Below are positions 16,566 through 25,440 of a stretch of 64,000 nucleotides of DNA, piece after piece. The stretch spans positions 38,019 through 102,018 of the forward strand of contig JAHEXH010000001.1 in the NCBI GenBank assembly GCA_023252235.1, given 5' to 3'. Under the pieces are notes generated by a model, which searched no databases, was not told the DNA's origin, and saw nothing but the letters and a program-made list of their open reading frames with translations. Each line of letters begins with the position of its first letter. Positions within the stretch are counted from its first letter, which is position 1. Position numbers and translations under genes: made by a program. This stretch comes from Nitrosotalea sp. Lineage in GTDB: Archaea; Thermoproteota; Nitrososphaeria; Nitrososphaerales; Nitrosopumilaceae.

Positions 16566-17371
16566 TGGAAATAATTACAAAAATTCCAACAAAGGGAAAT
16601 GCCAATGAAGAAATAAAATACAAACTTGTAGCTGAAAATATTTCTGCAAGTTATGATGGTATAGTAACAGTCAAAAATGTTTCCATGAAATTTAGAGACA
16701 GAGCCGTTACTGCTCTAATAGGACCTTCTGGTTGTGGAAAGACGACCTTTCTCAGATGCTTGAACAGAATGCATGAGCTTACTAAAAATGCTACATTGAC
16801 AGGAAAAGTTCTGCTTGACGGTGAGGATCTTTATTCTAATAAAGTGGATCCTATGATTAACAGACGAAAAATAGGAATGGTATTTCAAAAGCCAAATCCT
16901 TTCCCGACCATGTCTATCTATGATAACGTTGCATGCGGTCTAAGACTTAACGGTGTAAAAGACAAAAATATACTTGACGAGGTAGTAGAAGGATGTCTCA
17001 AGATGGCTTCACTTTGGAATGAAGTAAAAGGAGATTTAAAAAAACCCGGAATGAGTCTTTCAGGAGGGCAGCAACAACGTTTGTGTATTGCTAGAGCACT
17101 TGCTATCCAACCAGAAGTTCTTTTAATGGATGAGCCAGCTTCAGCACTTGATCCCATTGCAACTCAGAAAATTGAAGAGATGATACAAGAGTTAAAGAAA
17201 GAATATACGATAATTATTGTAACACATAACATGCAGCAGGCAACAAGGGTATCGGACTATACTGGTTTTATGTATCTCGGAGACCTAGTTGAATTTGGAG
17301 AGACAAAGCAAATCTTCGAAAATCCTCGAAATGAAATAACTGCAAAATACGTTCAAGGTCAATTTGGATAG
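16562..17371 (+). CDS. pstB: PstB, phosphate ABC transporter ATPase
   Basis: A 269-residue ATPase. Walker [10 protein letters not shown] is near 55-63, FQKPNPFP is the PstB-specific Q-loop, [15 protein letters not shown] near 166, [11 protein letters not shown] is Walker B and VTHNMQQA the H-loop. It energises PstCA. The length is slightly above the bacterial norm because of an N-terminal extension ([17 protein letters not shown]). It is followed after 3 nt by phoU. Confidence 0.97.
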   Translation: MMEIITKIPTKGNANEEIKYKLVAENISASYDGIVTVKNVSMKFRDRAVTALIGPSGCGKTTFLRCLNRMHELTKNATLTGKVLLDGEDLYSNKVDPMINRRKIGMVFQKPNPFPTMSIYDNVACGLRLNGVKDKNILDEVVEGCLKMASLWNEVKGDLKKPGMSLSGGQQQRLCIARALAIQPEVLLMDEPASALDPIATQKIEEMIQELKKEYTIIIVTHNMQQATRVSDYTGFMYLGDLVEFGETKQIFENPRNEITAKYVQGQFG

Positions 17372-17374
17372 ATA

Positions 17375-18001
17375 ATGACTCGTCTCATAGATCCTCACTT
17401 GGCAAATTTATCTGAAATGATGAAGCAAATGTGTGATCTGTCAATCAAATGTACGAATCTTGCAATTGATTCTTATCTTGGTGGTCAAAATGCTAGAAAC
17501 GAAGTTCACCAATTCTCAAATGAAATGATGGACTTGTATGATAAAGTCGGAGAATTGACATTTGAAATGATTCTGCGATATCAGCCGGTAGCAAGTGATT
17601 TTAGACTTATACGCTCATCTCTCGAGATTTCCTATGGGTTTACCAGACTGAGTAGATATGCTTATGATATAACATTAGTTCGAGATACTTTTGGTGATCT
17701 TTCTGATTGTAAAAATGAAGTCATCTATACTTTATCTGGTGAGATAAAACAAATGGTGAAACTTGCCGTAGAATGTTTTGCAACTCTTGATTTAGAAAAA
17801 GCTCATGAATTACGAACAGATGAAGATATTGTTGACAAATATTATAACAAACATTTGCCAATGCTGATCACTCTTGGTAATGTCAAATGCGCCCTTGCGG
17901 ATGCCTTGGTTTTGAGATATATGGAAAGAATGGCAGATCATGCTGCATTTGTAGGTGACTCTGTAAACTATATTGTTACTGGAGCAAGAACCTACAGATA
18001 A
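17375..18001 (+). CDS. phoU: PhoU, phosphate signalling protein
   Basis: A 208-residue two-repeat helical protein of the PhoU family, without a DNA-binding domain. It shows the internal duplication (about 15-100 and 115-205) and the metal-cluster pattern LRYMERMADHAAFVGD near the C-terminus. It likely gates the Pst transporter in response to phosphate, while the AbrB-PhoU protein at 13492 handles transcription. It is last of the pstC-A-B-phoU operon; pstS is separated by 183 nt with its own promoter. Confidence 0.93.
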   Translation: MTRLIDPHLANLSEMMKQMCDLSIKCTNLAIDSYLGGQNARNEVHQFSNEMMDLYDKVGELTFEMILRYQPVASDFRLIRSSLEISYGFTRLSRYAYDITLVRDTFGDLSDCKNEVIYTLSGEIKQMVKLAVECFATLDLEKAHELRTDEDIVDKYYNKHLPMLITLGNVKCALADALVLRYMERMADHAAFVGDSVNYIVTGARTYR

Positions 18002-18109
18002 ATAATGAACTCATTTCATGTTCGTCTTTTTCTAAATTGTTTTTACATTTCTGAAATACTCTACAATGTAATTTCATAATGTATGATGATCAACAAGTGA
18101 TTCTCATAA

Positions 18110-18160
18110 ATCTATGTAGGTTATAGCTATTTACATGATCTATGTCGATTATATGTAAAT
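18110..18160 (+). promoter_or_regulatory. pstS promoter with direct and inverted repeats
   Basis: Two ATCTATGT direct repeats (18110-18117, 18138-18145; 28 bp apart), an 8-bp palindrome ATAGCTAT (18123-18130), and an inverted repeat ATTTACAT...ATGTAAAT (18129-18136 and 18153-18160, 16-nt spacer) precede pstS. A TATA box (TTATATG, 18149-18155) lies about 30 nt before the ATG and abuts the right inverted-repeat arm, a position suited to a repressor. Confidence 0.5.
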
Positions 18161-18184
18161 AAACAAATAGCTCATAATGCATCA

Positions 18185-19348
18185 ATGACAAAAAAAATCT
18201 TCTTAGGATTGGCATTAATGCTTATCCTATTAGTACCGACAACTGTTCTTAGTGCACATGCAGAATCAGCACCTCCAGCAGAACCTGATGCGAAAGACAA
18301 ATACAACTTCAATGCAGGGGGCGCAACTTTTCCATTTCCATTGATAGACAAATGGAGAGTTGAATACAACAAAAATTACCCTGGAATCACATTGAATTAT
18401 CAGGCTGTAGGTAGTGGAGCTGGCATTAAGCTGTTTACAACAAAGAAGGTAGAATTTGCAGGATCCGATGCACCATTGCAAGCAGCAGATATCAAAAAGG
18501 CTCCAGCGGGAACATTACACATTCCTGAGACAATGGGTGCAATAGTTGTTACATACAATCTTCCAGGGGTTCAAACAAATGGGCTCTTACTAACTGGTGA
18601 TGTAATAGCAAAAATCTTTCTTGGTCAAATCATTTACTGGCATGATCCAGCTATAGTGCATCTTCAAAAAGATCCAAGTATTGCACAAGCATTGAAGCAG
18701 GACAGGAACAAGATAATTGTTGTTCACAGATCCGATGGCTCTGGAACAACATTTGCCTTTACTAGCTATCTCTCCCAAGTCAGTTCTGACTGGAATGGTA
18801 AAGTTGGAAAAGGAACATCTGTTCCGTGGCAAGCAGGAATGGGAGGCTCGGGTAATGCAGGAGTTGCTGCAATAGTCAAGAAGGTGCCTGAATCATTAGG
18901 ATATGTGGAATTAGCATATGCCAAAGGTAACAAGATGGCATCTGGTATTCCAATGACGTATGCCTTTGTTCAGAACCATGACAAGACAGCATTTCTTGAT
19001 GCTACTGTGGCAACCACTGCCGCAGCTGCAAAAGGAGCAATATCTTCACTACCAGCAGCTGATGGAGTTTGGAGCAATGTATCAATAAACGATGCACCAG
19101 GACCAAATGCATATCCAATTGCTACATTCACCTATCTATTGGTGAATCCAAACCTTGAACAACTCAAAGGTATGGATAAACAAAAGGCACAGGATCTTGT
19201 ACACATGCTCTACTGGTTTGTAACAGACGGCCAAAAATACTCTGAAAAACTATCGTACGTGCCACTACCAAGTGCAGTACAAGAGTTGGACAAAAAGGGT
19301 ATTTCACAAATAAAATTCAACGGCCAACAGCTCTGGTCATATCCTTAA
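18185..19348 (+). CDS. pstS: PstS, phosphate-binding protein
   Basis: A 387-residue exported phosphate-binding protein that delivers phosphate to PstCA. The signal peptide is MTKKIFLGLALMLILLVPTT, with cleavage likely near SAHA. There is no lipobox cysteine, so anchoring is not by a lipid; the mature protein could be free in the pseudo-periplasm or held otherwise. Phosphate-ligand segments are recognisable: GGATFPFPLIDKW, the QAVGSGAGIK loop, and HRSDGSGTTFAFTSYL. It has its own promoter downstream of phoU. Confidence 0.95.
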   Translation: MTKKIFLGLALMLILLVPTTVLSAHAESAPPAEPDAKDKYNFNAGGATFPFPLIDKWRVEYNKNYPGITLNYQAVGSGAGIKLFTTKKVEFAGSDAPLQAADIKKAPAGTLHIPETMGAIVVTYNLPGVQTNGLLLTGDVIAKIFLGQIIYWHDPAIVHLQKDPSIAQALKQDRNKIIVVHRSDGSGTTFAFTSYLSQVSSDWNGKVGKGTSVPWQAGMGGSGNAGVAAIVKKVPESLGYVELAYAKGNKMASGIPMTYAFVQNHDKTAFLDATVATTAAAAKGAISSLPAADGVWSNVSINDAPGPNAYPIATFTYLLVNPNLEQLKGMDKQKAQDLVHMLYWFVTDGQKYSEKLSYVPLPSAVQELDKKGISQIKFNGQQLWSYP

Positions 19349-19373
19349 AAGAAACTCCTCTTTTCTTTTTTTT
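19347..19373 (+). terminator. T-rich terminator of pstS
   Basis: Directly at the stop codon, AAAAGA and TCTTTT could pair across a 6-nt loop, followed by CTTTTTTTT. The T-tract alone fits archaeal intrinsic termination. Confidence 0.5.
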
Positions 19374-19494
19374 AATTCTCTATAGTATCATATACTGTAA
19401 GCCTATGAATTGTACCGTACATTTACTCTCAAAACAGATTCTATGGTGAACTACTAAATCTATTTGCGCTCTGCTAAAAACAAAGATCTGTGTT

Positions 19495-19695
19495 ATGTAT
19501 ACTGTAATGCCAGACGAAAGTTGTAGAAATTGTGGAGGGGAACTTGCGAAATATCTCTGGTGCAATGGGTGCAGAAAGACGATACAAAAAATATGTAGAA
19601 TGTGTAGCAGAGAAACATTGAGACAACAACACACAACATGCCTTTCTTATCGTACAAATGTGAGATATTTGACAAAAGTGGCTATAACGGAATAA
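19495..19695 (+). CDS. Small zinc-ribbon protein
   Basis: A 66-residue protein with three CXXC-type pairs, CRNCGGEL, CNGCRKT and CRMC, spaced as in a zinc ribbon or treble-clef (C-X2-C-X11-C-X2-C-X8-C-X2-C). The C-terminus is basic. An alternative start is the ATG at 19507. No partner is indicated by context: pstS lies upstream and tfb converges from the right. Nucleic-acid or protein binding is the usual role of such small archaeal ribbons, but nothing shows it here. Confidence 0.6.
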   Translation: MYTVMPDESCRNCGGELAKYLWCNGCRKTIQKICRMCSRETLRQQHTTCLSYRTNVRYLTKVAITE

Positions 19696-19743
19696 ATTAT
19701 CTGTAATGTTGACTGAAATTAAAAATAAGAAAAGAGAGGGTGT

Positions 19744-20703
19744 TTAGTTCTTGACTAGTGATTGTCGTAATGTCACTTTCATCTTGTACGCTGTGAGAAT
19801 TTCCTTGCATCTGTTTCTTATGGTGACCTCTGTTATTCCTGCGACGCTTGAGACATCTCTTTGGAGGATGCTCTGTCCAAGAAGAGTTGATGCTATGTAT
19901 AGATAGGCAGCAGCCAACCCATTTGGAGCCTTTCCATCGGCAAGATTGTGGTCAGATGTCTTTTCTGCAATTTCAGCAGCAAGTCTTTCTACACGAACTT
20001 CAAGTTTTGCCAGATTTGCTATTTTTGATATGTATTTTTCAAGAGTTACAGTTGGTGCTGTCTTAGAACCTAGTTCCATCACAAGTGTTCTATAATATTT
20101 TGCCGTTAGTTTGACATTGAGCTTGTCTTCTTTTGAACTTCCTGTTGCAGCACAGATCTCATCAAGGGATCTTACTACATCGCATTGTTTGCATGCCATG
20201 TAAATTGTTGCAGCTGACATGCATGCAACTGATTTGCCTTTTGCATCTGCCTGTCCTTGGAAGTTTCTATATATCATAGATGCTGACTCGATTACATTTC
20301 TTGGCAATGACAGGACATGACATGTTTCTCCTATCTTTGCTAAAATATTTGCAAGTCTTCGTTCTTCTGGTGAAGCAACTCTGATTCTAGTCTGCCATTT
20401 TCTCAGGTTGTACATCTGATTTGCCATGTCGCTTGATATCGATCTTCCACTGAAGTCTTTTGTTCCCATGGCAATCTCTGTTCTGATTCCCAAGTCATGT
20501 TGTGCATAACTTGTCTGTCCTGATGCTCGTGTCAACTTCATCTTGTCTTCAGGATTTGTTGCTCTTGATTCGTGTCCGTAATCTGGCATCTGTTCCATTG
20601 CGACCAATCCGCAGCCAGAACAAATCTTTTCCCCGCTATGAATGTCATCAATTAGATTGGATCGACATTCTGGGCAATTTGTTTGTAGTTCTGTTATGGT
20701 CAT
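19744..20703 (-). CDS. tfb: Transcription initiation factor TFB
   Basis: A 319-residue archaeal TFIIB. An N-terminal zinc ribbon (C10, C13, C28, C31: CPEC...CSGC) recruits RNA polymerase. The B-reader/linker region follows (TRASGQTSYAQHDLGIRTEI), then two cyclin-fold repeats of about 95 residues each that bind TBP and the BRE element. The second repeat contains the helix-turn-helix TEVTIRNRCKEIL. The start overlaps the end of gar1 by 4 nt, placing it last in the scpA-scpB-rps8e-srp19-gar1-tfb run. Thaumarchaea usually have several TFB copies, so this may be one of a set. Confidence 0.96.
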   Translation of the reverse strand: MTITELQTNCPECRSNLIDDIHSGEKICSGCGLVAMEQMPDYGHESRATNPEDKMKLTRASGQTSYAQHDLGIRTEIAMGTKDFSGRSISSDMANQMYNLRKWQTRIRVASPEERRLANILAKIGETCHVLSLPRNVIESASMIYRNFQGQADAKGKSVACMSAATIYMACKQCDVVRSLDEICAATGSSKEDKLNVKLTAKYYRTLVMELGSKTAPTVTLEKYISKIANLAKLEVRVERLAAEIAEKTSDHNLADGKAPNGLAAAYLYIASTLLGQSILQRDVSSVAGITEVTIRNRCKEILTAYKMKVTLRQSLVKN

Positions 20704-20987
20704 CTTCTTCTATTTCCTTTGAATCTTTTGGGTCTCATCACAGGAGTTTCTTCGACGATGAAAACTTTTTTTCCAATGTATTTTTTGATATTGTTGGTAA
20801 GCGGAACCGCTGACGCATATGGTGCATCAACAGGACCTATCATTTCTGATACTTTGGCGATTTTGACTCCAGAATTATCTACGACTATCTGGTTGTCTCT
20901 TAGATGTTTTGTGAGTCTAATGATGACTCTCCCGCTACTCGCTAGATGCAATACTTCGCCTACCTCCTGCAATTGAATTCTCAACAA
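20700..20987 (-). CDS. gar1: Gar1, H/ACA RNP protein
   Basis: A 95-residue Gar1/Naf1-type six-stranded beta barrel with a short basic tail (RPKRFKGNRRR). It binds Cbf5 in H/ACA ribonucleoproteins that convert uridine to pseudouridine in rRNA. Family features seen are the LGEV-like opening (QEVGEVLHLASSGRVIIRL), the IGPVDAPYASAVP strand and the KKVFIVEE strand. It overlaps tfb by 4 nt and follows srp19 by 59 nt; this neighbourhood is widespread in archaea. Confidence 0.93.
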   Translation of the reverse strand: MLRIQLQEVGEVLHLASSGRVIIRLTKHLRDNQIVVDNSGVKIAKVSEMIGPVDAPYASAVPLTNNIKKYIGKKVFIVEETPVMRPKRFKGNRRR

Positions 20988-21046
20988 AATACTGTTATCA
21001 ATAGAGTTCTGTCAAAATTACTTTAGCTTCAAGCTATAAACACTAT

Positions 21047-21346
21047 TTACTTGGTCTGTTTGGCTCTTCTTGAAACCAGTTTTTCAGAAATTGCCAAAAT
21101 TATTTTAGATTTTGGCTGGGCCTTTGCAAGTGTGATGTATCCTGACCTGACATATGGTCTTCTTGGAAATCTAACCTGATCATTTGTCTCGGTTGGCTCT
21201 AGCCCTGCAGCCTTGGCAGCAGATATCAATTCATTTAATGATGGGTCAAAGACACTTTTTTCACGAGAGACTCTTCTCCCCATTTTCTTTGTAATATTTT
21301 TATTAAAATAATCCAGCCAGACTACGACATGTTCGTAATCCTTCAT
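21047..21346 (-). CDS. srp19: SRP19, signal recognition particle protein
   Basis: A 99-residue SRP19. It binds the tip of helices 6 and 8 of 7S RNA so that SRP54 (encoded at 26825 here) can dock. Recognisable elements are VVWLDYFNKNITKKMGRRVS, the RNA-binding start, and the RFPRRPYVRSGYITLA region. It lies 4 nt downstream of rps8e on the same strand. Confidence 0.94.
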   Translation of the reverse strand: MKDYEHVVVWLDYFNKNITKKMGRRVSREKSVFDPSLNELISAAKAAGLEPTETNDQVRFPRRPYVRSGYITLAKAQPKSKIILAISEKLVSRRAKQTK

Positions 21347-21350
21347 CTTA

Positions 21351-21731
21351 TCACTTTATCAAGATTGCATTTACTGCGCCATCTTGACCAGGTCTAGAAA
21401 TTACTCTACACTGACCTGCTTCGGTTTCTAATATTGCTCCTTTTGAAATGACTCCACGTCTTTCATAGTCTTTGTTTGACGGATTCTTTAACACCTTGAG
21501 AATTTTTAGTTTCTTGACCTTGGAACCTGGAACTGATAAGTTTACAAGATCTGTGGTCTTAAGTGATGTTTTCTGATTTCCTCCTCTTGTCTTACGTGAT
21601 ATGGTAACTTGCTCTCCTGGTACTGCTTCTACTGAATATCTGTCGATTTCATACTTTCGTCTTGATCTGAGAGGATATCTTCTACCGCCAGTAATCTTAC
21701 TTGTTGCAAGATTTTCCACAGATTTCTTCAT
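21351..21731 (-). CDS. rps8e: 30S ribosomal protein S8e
   Basis: A 126-residue archaeal S8e with the family opening KITGGRRYPLRSRRKYEIDR and the C-terminal strand block KGAILETEAGQCRVISRPGQDGAVNA, seen in full length. It is a small-subunit component also found in eukaryotes but not bacteria. It sits between scpB (64 nt upstream) and srp19. Confidence 0.97.
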   Translation of the reverse strand: MKKSVENLATSKITGGRRYPLRSRRKYEIDRYSVEAVPGEQVTISRKTRGGNQKTSLKTTDLVNLSVPGSKVKKLKILKVLKNPSNKDYERRGVISKGAILETEAGQCRVISRPGQDGAVNAILIK

Positions 21732-21795
21732 GCTGATTCGATAAAGTAACTCTAATTTATACCATTTACAGCATGGAATACTATTTTTGGTTTGA

Positions 21796-22380
21796 TTATT
21801 GACTTGTTTGGGTCAAGGGTTCGGTAGGTAGAGGTTGTTGCTGAACTGTGGCCTGACTTGGATTTCTTACCTTTGTGAAGAGTTTCTGTTTGAGGAGATC
21901 CTTGTCTCCTTGGATGCCAAAGTATTTTTGGAATTTTTCAGTGGTGTTGTAAATCTTGAGCCTTCCAACATTTTGGTGCTCGATATAGTCCAACTGCTGT
22001 AATAGTTTTAGATGCATGTATACCCCGGAACCTCTTACTTCTACCAGTCTCTTTGAAGAGACAGGCTGCATGTATGCAATGTATGATAATGTCTTTAATG
22101 TGGCTGTAGGCAAAAGTGGCTTTGATGCATACTTTCGAATTACTGTGTTAAACTCTGGTTTTAGTTGAAATACATATGATCCATCTGGTAAACTTGCTAC
22201 TTCTATTGCCCTGAATACCGATTTTGTCTTTTTGACAAGGTTTGTCATTAGGGCTAAAGTCTTGGTTCTGGATTCTGTCCCAGAAGCTCTTATCAATTCC
22301 TCTATAGTAAGAGGTCTTCCTGCTGAATATAGCGAAGCTTCTAGTCTTGCCATGGCATCGTCATCTTCTATCTTTCCCAT
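21796..22380 (-). CDS. scpB: ScpB, segregation and condensation protein B
   Basis: A 194-residue ScpB: two winged-helix domains (about 8-85 and 95-165) with the family LEASLYSAGRPLTIEELIRA opening and VEVRGSGVYMHLKLLQQLDYIEH-like second wing. With ScpA it forms the non-SMC part of the condensin complex that organises chromosomes. The C-terminal 25 residues are a Gln/Pro/Thr-rich tail. It follows scpA by 70 nt. SMC itself is not in the window. Confidence 0.93.
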   Translation of the reverse strand: MGKIEDDDAMARLEASLYSAGRPLTIEELIRASGTESRTKTLALMTNLVKKTKSVFRAIEVASLPDGSYVFQLKPEFNTVIRKYASKPLLPTATLKTLSYIAYMQPVSSKRLVEVRGSGVYMHLKLLQQLDYIEHQNVGRLKIYNTTEKFQKYFGIQGDKDLLKQKLFTKVRNPSQATVQQQPLPTEPLTQTSQ

Positions 22381-22450
22381 ATGGAATAATGTTAAGGTTA
22401 GAGTATACTTAAATGAAATTCCTGCTGACTATTGATCTACTTGTAAATTT

Positions 22451-23110
22451 CTATTTTATCAGAGAGACCACTATATCGTCTTCTGTTTGTTCAAGATCTA
22501 CTTTCATATCTCTTGCCAAAAAGAGAATGGCAAAGAAACATCTGATTACATCGATAAGCTCAAGCTCTGATACTATACTCTTAAAGGATCCATAACCTAC
22601 AGCCTTTATCTTGTTCATTATCAGTTCTTCATACTGTCCTATTATTTTCTCAAGAGAGATGAAATAATCATCAAAATTAGGGGCTTGGACTGGCTCAAAC
22701 TCAATCTGTCTTCTACTTGAACGCGGATTTGCTATTGTTCCAATAAGATTCTCAAGAACTGATAACAACTCATCTAATGTTACTGGATATGTAGACTCGT
22801 GTCTATACGGCATGTTTATGATCTCAATATCTACGTCTTCTCTCTGTGTTAGGGGTTTTTTCTCCATGGCTGCCTTCTGCAGTGCAAAAATGCTTTCTAC
22901 TTTCATTCTATGTATCATGGCAGAAGACAAGGCGGCAATTCCTGCTACTCTGAGATCTTTTTTATCTGTCTGACTGAGAATTTTAATCAAAATATCTAGA
23001 ATGCGTATTACGTCTATACTCCATACGTCCTTTTTTGAAATATCTAGAGGACTAAATAGTATGTTTACTGGAGGTTGAGAAATACCTACACCTGGATTTT
23101 CCTTGCTCAC
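22451..23110 (-). CDS. scpA: ScpA, segregation and condensation protein A (kleisin)
   Basis: A 219-residue kleisin. The N-terminal helical domain (VWSIDVIRILDILIKILSQTDKK) and the small C-terminal winged helix (SIVSELELIDVIRCFFAILFLARD) match ScpA, with a linker carrying the ScpB-binding part. It bridges the SMC heads. The central region (residues 100-150) is short compared with bacterial ScpA, as often in archaea. First gene of the minus-strand run; divergent from the TPR-receiver gene. Confidence 0.9.
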   Translation of the reverse strand: MSKENPGVGISQPPVNILFSPLDISKKDVWSIDVIRILDILIKILSQTDKKDLRVAGIAALSSAMIHRMKVESIFALQKAAMEKKPLTQREDVDIEIINMPYRHESTYPVTLDELLSVLENLIGTIANPRSSRRQIEFEPVQAPNFDDYFISLEKIIGQYEELIMNKIKAVGYGSFKSIVSELELIDVIRCFFAILFLARDMKVDLEQTEDDIVVSLIK

Positions 23111-23231
23111 TCTATTACTGCTCTATTTTTGTTTATAATACATGTGTTATCTACTCTTTTCCTAGCTCAAGTCAAGAGTTTTCCTCTTACACAAACCAAA
23201 TATTATAAGCTGATTCTGTGTATTGCTAGAA

Positions 23232-23975
23232 ATGGACAAGGACTTGGAGAAATTTGATCTTGCATGTACTTATTTGAAAAATGATCAAAGTGCGGCAGCT
23301 CACAATTTGTTTACTACTCTTGCCCAAAAAGAGATGAAAAATAACAACTACAAAGCTGGTCTTTACCTCATCCTAGCCTCAGAATGTAAATTAAGGCAAG
23401 GTAAGGAAAGAAAAGAGGAACTTTTGGAAGCAGCCCAATTTTATATCAAGATTGCAAAAAAGGATCACAATAATGCAAATTATGCGTATCAATGTGCTGC
23501 TAGATGCTTTCTTAGAACTGGGCATTATGATGATGCAATGAAAGCATTTGAAGCGGCTCAAAAATACACTCCAAAAATAGTTGAGGAAAAAAGACCGATT
23601 GTCGTGGTTGATGACAGTCCTGCAATTTTATTAAGACTCAAAAATTTCCTCCAACAATTAGGCTATGATGATATACAAACCGTTGCAAATGGAAAGTCTG
23701 CAATTAATCTTGTTTCTAAACTTGTAAAATCAAAGCAAAATCCAATTGTACTGCTTGATATGGAATTGCCAGATCTGAAAGGAGATGTAGTTGCAAAAAC
23801 TCTTCTAGAATCAAAACCTGATATATCTATTATATTGATAACTGCAGACGAAAAATCTACACCACGTGTTAGAAATACTATTGGTTTTGGTTCTACCGCA
23901 TTTGTTCAAAAACCATTTTCCATAAACGAATTGAAAAATGCACTAGATACAGCTAAATTGTCTGAAATTAATTAA
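23232..23975 (+). CDS. TPR-like and response-regulator receiver protein
   Basis: The ATG at 23232 is preferred to the TTG at 23223 because a TATA box (TATTATAA, 23201-23208) puts transcription start close to it. Residues 1-115 are helical, TPR/SNAP-like (Tyr/Ala-rich antiparallel helices such as YAYQCAARCFLRTGHYDDAM). Residues about 122-245 are a CheY-type receiver with the acidic pair VVDDSP, phospho-acceptor Asp in LLDMELP, the switch Thr in ILITADE and the Lys in QKPF. No output domain follows; it may act by protein contacts. No histidine kinase is adjacent. Confidence 0.85.
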   Translation: MDKDLEKFDLACTYLKNDQSAAAHNLFTTLAQKEMKNNNYKAGLYLILASECKLRQGKERKEELLEAAQFYIKIAKKDHNNANYAYQCAARCFLRTGHYDDAMKAFEAAQKYTPKIVEEKRPIVVVDDSPAILLRLKNFLQQLGYDDIQTVANGKSAINLVSKLVKSKQNPIVLLDMELPDLKGDVVAKTLLESKPDISIILITADEKSTPRVRNTIGFGSTAFVQKPFSINELKNALDTAKLSEIN

Positions 23976-24474
23976 GTAACAACATTGACATGTTGAGTAG
24001 ATTTACATCTTTGATTTGAATTCCACTGATCTTATAATCTATGATCTGGTCCGAGAATTTCTCTACTACTCTTGCTGATGGGTTTTTTTCAGTTCCTTCT
24101 ACTCTTAATACTGTAATCATATTCCAATCCCCATCTACTGTTGCAACAAAGAGATAGTTTGGCAAAGTTTTGATGTAATTCTTTATGGATTCTGTTATGG
24201 TATCCATGGATCTTGTTATCTTGAGTTTGAGGAATAATGCTTCAAACTGATCATTTGAAGATATGCCGCTTAATACTGCTTTGTAGCCTTTTATGATTCC
24301 ATTTTTCTCAAGTCTCTCGATTCTTTTTCGAATTGTCCTGTCTGATACCTCCACTCCAAAATTTCTTAATTCGCTTGCTATTTCTTTTGATGGTGTACGT
24401 GCGTTCTTGTTGAGAATGTTAATTATCTTTTGATCAATCTCGTCTAACGTAGACCAGTTTTGATCATCTGACAT
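23968..24474 (-). CDS. Lrp/AsnC-family transcriptional regulator
   Basis: A 168-residue Lrp/AsnC protein. The N-terminal helix-turn-helix is LDEIDQKIINILNKNARTPS...SDRTIRKRIERLEKNGIIKG, and the C-terminal RAM ligand-binding domain (about 75-165) includes LFVATVDGDWNMITVLRV. Feast/famine regulators bind amino acids and form octamers. It converges on the TPR-receiver gene with an 8-bp overlap of coding ends; its upstream neighbour is tRNA-Tyr. Confidence 0.9.
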   Translation of the reverse strand: MSDDQNWSTLDEIDQKIINILNKNARTPSKEIASELRNFGVEVSDRTIRKRIERLEKNGIIKGYKAVLSGISSNDQFEALFLKLKITRSMDTITESIKNYIKTLPNYLFVATVDGDWNMITVLRVEGTEKNPSARVVEKFSDQIIDYKISGIQIKDVNLLNMSMLLLN

Positions 24475-24519
24475 GGTTTTCTATTTGAGTGATGACTTTT
24501 TGAAGTTTATGATGTATGG

Positions 24520-24640
24520 TCCCACGCGCAGGATTTGAACCTGCGACAACCCGGTTTCTGTAAGCCTGATAGGCTGAATGACGGTTAGCCGATGGCCAAC
24601 CACTACAGCCGGAAGCTCTACCAGGCTGAGCTAGCGTGGG
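24520..24640 (-). tRNA. tRNA-Tyr(GTA) with 47-nt intron
   Basis: The reverse complement shows acceptor CCCACGC/GCGTGGG, D arm GCTC...GAGC, anticodon stem TCCGG/CCGGG that closes only after removing plus-strand 24556-24602 (47 nt, between positions 37 and 38), T arm GCAGG-TTCAAAT-CCTGC and discriminator A. The loop CTGTAG carries anticodon GTA. Spliced length is 74 nt. The overlapping track ORF 24464-24652 is an artefact. Confidence 0.95.
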
Positions 24641-24785
24641 ACTGTTTCTCACGCAGTTTTTTCGTATTAAATAACTATCGATAATCTATTATTTCCAAAA
24701 ATTCAAATCTTGCTACTAAATTTTTTCACTGATCAGATTACATATAAACAGGATAAATTGTCTCGATACTGTGTTGGAGGCAACA

Positions 24786-25382
24786 ATGTCTGAAGGGGGA
24801 TATGTATGTGTGCCATATTTGCAAAACGATGCCTTCACTACATTGAAGAGTACATTTGAAAAATCCGATTTTGTCAATGATATGTATTTTGTAACCGCAA
24901 CTTTTTCAGAAGACGGCCGTGCATACTTTCCATCTCGTTCTAATACCTACCTTCTTGCAAGATTCAAAGATCGTTCACAAATGATGTGTGAAGTTGAAAA
25001 ATGTAAACAAGATACTCCTACATTTGTTTTTACAACAAACGATGAACTCTTTGAAAGATTAGATGATGACAATTTGAATTTGTTATCGATCTATTACCTT
25101 GAATATGGAGATTCCTCATCTGATCTATCTGATCTTGGTTTTATTGTTGCCAAGCGTAACCGAGTAAGAAGAGCAGAGCTAGGTAATCTTAAACTGTCTA
25201 CCACTCAAACTCAAAAATTCACTTTTCCTTATGAAGGAAATTTGATAGTACTTGAGGTTTCAAGTGATAGTAAACATCAAGCTGATAACAAGTACTGTGA
25301 GAAGACAAGAAAAGAGGTTCAAAGAAAAGGAATTGGAATGACTAGTCTTCTTAATCTGTCAGTAATCGAGAGAATAAAATAG
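24786..25382 (+). CDS. Hypothetical protein, 198 aa
   Basis: The track starts at a GTG at 24771; the ATG at 24786 follows a strong GGAGG Shine-Dalgarno at 24776-24780 with 5-nt spacing, and a TATA box (CATATAAA, 24741-24748) lies upstream, so this start is preferred. The protein is soluble, beta-rich and acidic-to-neutral, with FTTNDELFERLDDDNLNLLS in the middle and a basic C-terminus (CEKTRKEVQRKGIGMTSLLN). No family is recognised. It precedes aIF5A on the same strand with an 88-nt gap containing a hairpin and a new promoter. Confidence 0.7.
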   Translation: MSEGGYVCVPYLQNDAFTTLKSTFEKSDFVNDMYFVTATFSEDGRAYFPSRSNTYLLARFKDRSQMMCEVEKCKQDTPTFVFTTNDELFERLDDDNLNLLSIYYLEYGDSSSDLSDLGFIVAKRNRVRRAELGNLKLSTTQTQKFTFPYEGNLIVLEVSSDSKHQADNKYCEKTRKEVQRKGIGMTSLLNLSVIERIK

Positions 25383-25393
25383 AATTTTAAGAA

Positions 25394-25410
25394 ATCTCTT
25401 TTCAAGAGAT
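25394..25410 (+). terminator. Hairpin between hypothetical gene and aIF5A
   Basis: ATCTCTT-ttc-AAGAGAT is a perfect 7-bp inverted repeat with a 3-nt loop, 12 nt after the upstream stop codon. It is followed by A-rich rather than T-rich sequence, so a terminator role is uncertain; it could be an RNA-end stabiliser. Confidence 0.3.
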
Positions 25411-25440
25411 CAATTGAAAATCTAAACCGTAATAGAAAAG

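Noticed and set aside
24464-24652. 62-aa ORF across tRNA-Tyr
   Set aside because: It is translated from the tRNA sequence and its intron; the tRNA fold is unambiguous.
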